Positions 62,247 through 64,000 of a stretch of DNA of 64,000 bases are shown here, one piece after another. The position numbers were made by a program, and so were the translations under genes. How positions within the stretch are numbered: position 1 is the stretch's first letter; each line of letters begins with the position of its first letter. The stretch is from positions 124,001-188,000 of the forward strand of contig DASZZM010000059.1 of the NCBI GenBank assembly GCA_035544895.1. Reading direction: 5' to 3'. The notes under the pieces are model-generated. The model saw only the letters and a program-made list of their open reading frames with translations, made no database searches and was not told where the DNA came from. This stretch comes from JASLEW01 sp035544895 (lineage in GTDB: Bacteria > Acidobacteriota > Thermoanaerobaculia > Multivoradales > UBA5704).

Positions 62247-63179
62247 ATGTTCCGAGGATGCGGCACAGCGCTGGTCACACCGTTTCGCTCCGATCTGACG
62301 CTCGACGAGGAGGCGCTGCGCCGGCTGGTGCGGCGCCAGGTCGCCGAGGGCATCCATTTCCTGGTGCCCTGCGGCACGACGGGCGAGAATCCGACCCTGA
62401 GCCGGAACGAGCACCGGCGGGTGGTCGAGATCACCCTCGAAGAGGCCCACGGCAAGGTGCCGGTCCTGGCCGGCGCCGGAGGCAACGACACGCGCGCCGT
62501 GGCGGCGCTGGCGCGCGAACTCGAAGCGCTCGGAGCGGACGGCTTGCTCGTCGTCACCCCTTACTACAACAAGCCGACTCCCGAAGGGCTGGTGGCGCAC
62601 TACCGCGCGGTCGCCGCCGCCAGCCGCCTGCCCATCGTGATCTACAACGTCCCCGGCCGCACCGGCACCAACGTCGATCCGGCGACGCTGGCGCGCCTGG
62701 CGCAGATCGACGGCATTGCCGGCGTCAAAGAAGCTTCGGGCAACCTGTCGCAGATCGCGGCCATCTTCCAGCTCGTTCCCGACACCTTTGCGGTCCTCTC
62801 CGGCGACGACGCCCTGACGCTGCCGATCGCGGCGCTGGGCGGCGCGGGCCTGATCTCGGTGGCGTCCAACGAGGTGCCTGGAGAAATGGCCAGGATGACC
62901 TCCCTCGCCATCGACGGCGATTTCCGCGCCGCCCGCGACATCCACCGCCGTCTGCACGCCCTGATGGAGGTCAATTTCGTCGAGTCGAACCCGGGGCCGG
63001 TCAAGGCGGCACTCGGCCTGATGGGGCAGATCGAGCCCGTTTTCCGGCTGCCGGCCGTGGCGCCGCGGCCCGAAAGCCTGCGCCGCATCGAGCGCGTGCT
63101 GGCCGAGCTCGGCCTCCTCTCCTCCGCCACCGCCACCGCCGCCACCGCCGCGGTCGGGGAGACGCGGCTTGCCGGCTGA
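62247..63179 (+). CDS. dapA: 4-hydroxy-tetrahydrodipicolinate synthase
   Basis: Condenses pyruvate with aspartate semialdehyde. ATG 62247 (GGGAGAAGAGC upstream) gives 310 residues. The Schiff-base Lys lies in IAGVKEASGNLSQI, the catalytic Tyr and Arg in IYNVPGRTGTN, and the Thr pair in PCGTTGENPTLS; YNKPTPEGL and SVASNEVPGEMARM complete the signature. The tail (TATAATAAVGETRLAG) is an Ala/Thr-rich extension absent from most DapA. The dapD frame continues directly beyond its stop. Confidence 0.96.
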   Translation: MFRGCGTALVTPFRSDLTLDEEALRRLVRRQVAEGIHFLVPCGTTGENPTLSRNEHRRVVEITLEEAHGKVPVLAGAGGNDTRAVAALARELEALGADGLLVVTPYYNKPTPEGLVAHYRAVAAASRLPIVIYNVPGRTGTNVDPATLARLAQIDGIAGVKEASGNLSQIAAIFQLVPDTFAVLSGDDALTLPIAALGGAGLISVASNEVPGEMARMTSLAIDGDFRAARDIHRRLHALMEVNFVESNPGPVKAALGLMGQIEPVFRLPAVAPRPESLRRIERVLAELGLLSSATATAATAAVGETRLAG

Positions 63180-63200
63180 GCCGGCGGCGGCCTGCGGCCC

Positions 63201-64000
63201 TTGAGCTGCGACGAGACGTCCGGCGGCGAGCTGCGGCGCCGTATCGAAGCGCTCGCCGCCGATCCGCCGGAGACCTTCGACGAGGAGCACTTCGCGCTTT
63301 TCGCGCGGCTCAGGGAGGCGCTCAACAGCGGCGCGGCGCGCGCCGCCGAGCCGGACCCGGCGGCGCCCGGCGGTTGGCGGGTCAACCGCTGGGTCAAGGA
63401 GGGCATCCTCCTCGGCTTCCGCATGGGCCGCATCGCCGACCTCACGGTGGGCGCCGCGGGATCGGCCCGGCTCCCCTTTTTCGACAAGGACACCTTTCCC
63501 CTGCGCCGCGTCGATGCCGGCTCCGGCGTGCGCCTGGTGCCGGGAGGCTCGGCGATCCGCGACGGCGTCTACCTGGGGCGCGGGGTGACCTGCATGCCGC
63601 CCAGCTACATCAACGTCGGCGCCCACGTCGAAGACGGCGCGCTGATCGATTCCCATGCCCTGGTGGGAAGCTGCGCCCAGGTCGGCAGGCATGTTCACCT
63701 CTCCGCCGCCGCGCAGCTCGGCGGCGTCCTCGAGCCGGTCGGCGAGCTGCCGGTGATCGTCGAGGACGGCGTCCTGGTCGGCGGCAACTGCGGCGTTTAT
63801 GAGGGCACCGTGGTCAAGCGCCGTGCGGTGCTCGGCGCCGGAACCGTCCTCACCCGCTCGACTCCGGTCTACGACCTGGTGCGCGAGACCATCCACCGCG
63901 CCGGTCCCGCGGGCAGCGGTGCGCCGCTGGTCATTCCCGAGGACGCCGTCGTCGTGCCCGGCTCGCGCGCCGTCGCCCGCGGCATCGGCCGCGACTGGGG
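63201..64000 (+). CDS. dapD: Tetrahydrodipicolinate N-succinyltransferase, N-terminal 266 residues (cut by window edge)
   Basis: Adds succinyl from succinyl-CoA to tetrahydrodipicolinate, committing the cluster to the succinylase branch completed by DapE. Start TTG 63201 (LSCDETSGGELRRRIEALAA). Characteristic segments are INVGAHVEDGALIDSHALVG and SCAQVGRHVHLSAAAQLGGV followed by LEPV; the rest is a hexapeptide-repeat beta-helix (VIVEDGVLVGGNCGVYEG). There is no ATG in the visible frame. It is in the same frame as dapA, with one TGA and seven codons between. The remainder lies past 64000. Confidence 0.93.
   Translation, partial: MSCDETSGGELRRRIEALAADPPETFDEEHFALFARLREALNSGAARAAEPDPAAPGGWRVNRWVKEGILLGFRMGRIADLTVGAAGSARLPFFDKDTFPLRRVDAGSGVRLVPGGSAIRDGVYLGRGVTCMPPSYINVGAHVEDGALIDSHALVGSCAQVGRHVHLSAAAQLGGVLEPVGELPVIVEDGVLVGGNCGVYEGTVVKRRAVLGAGTVLTRSTPVYDLVRETIHRAGPAGSGAPLVIPEDAVVVPGSRAVARGIGRDW

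Overview
The window is a very GC-rich bacterial chromosome segment with densely packed genes, frequent 4-bp ATGA/GTGA overlaps and many GTG/TTG starts. An ADOP-type (MacB/FtsX) orphan permease, secreted proteins with a C-terminal module I associate with Acidobacteriota, and the overall gene set suggest an acidobacterium, perhaps of the Thermoanaerobaculia. This is inference, because no rRNA or other marker is present. I saw no tRNA, rRNA, CRISPR array, complete insertion sequence or prophage.

Layout. 1-3.3 kb (minus): a secreted protein, a gamma-carbonic-anhydrase-like protein, hisS and aspS (cut by the window edge). 3.3-6.4 kb: mgsA, a family 2 glycosyltransferase, a hotdog thioesterase, a RelE/ParE-type toxin-antitoxin pair with a recognisable promoter and operator, and a membrane-anchored MsrB. 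6.4-8.7 kb: thiC behind a TPP riboswitch and intrinsic terminator. 8.7-20 kb: an ECF sigma factor with a small membrane partner, a second thioesterase, a GT-C membrane protein flanked by two paralogous small proteins, a TonB-domain protein, a secreted serine protease and a hybrid histidine kinase. At 20.1 kb is a 53-residue Cys-rich peptide that looks like an orphan class I lanthipeptide precursor. 20.3-27.6 kb (minus): a five-gene signalling operon of secreted protein, FHA-GAF protein, Ser/Thr kinase with TPRs, NarL-type histidine kinase and response regulator.

27.9-40.3 kb (minus) is an alpha-glucan operon: GlgE, a TreS-maltokinase fusion, MalQ, GlgB, a 61-residue unknown and an Uup-type ABC-F ATPase. 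TreS isomerises trehalose to maltose, the kinase domain makes maltose-1-phosphate, GlgE polymerises it, GlgB branches the product and MalQ recycles short glucans. 40.5-45.2 kb: a degenerate FKBP, a GT-C protein and a Tat-exported amidase. 45.4-51.9 kb (plus): two related secreted or anchored unknowns, an ECF sigma factor, its zinc anti-sigma factor with HEAT-like repeats, a DUF4097-like surface protein and a frameshifted ADOP permease.

53.9-64 kb (plus) is the diaminopimelate/lysine pathway: dapE, asd, lysC, dapB, dapA, dapD (cut by the edge). It is interrupted between asd and lysC by a coupled pair, a thermolysin-like gluzincin metallopeptidase and a ComEC-like metallo-beta-lactamase-fold protein. 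This pair is the best candidate here for an undescribed two-gene system. A dispersed roughly 120-135-bp repeat (copies near 32.3, 45.3 and 55.0 kb), whose palindromic core also appears inside two coding regions, is the other main unexplained structure.
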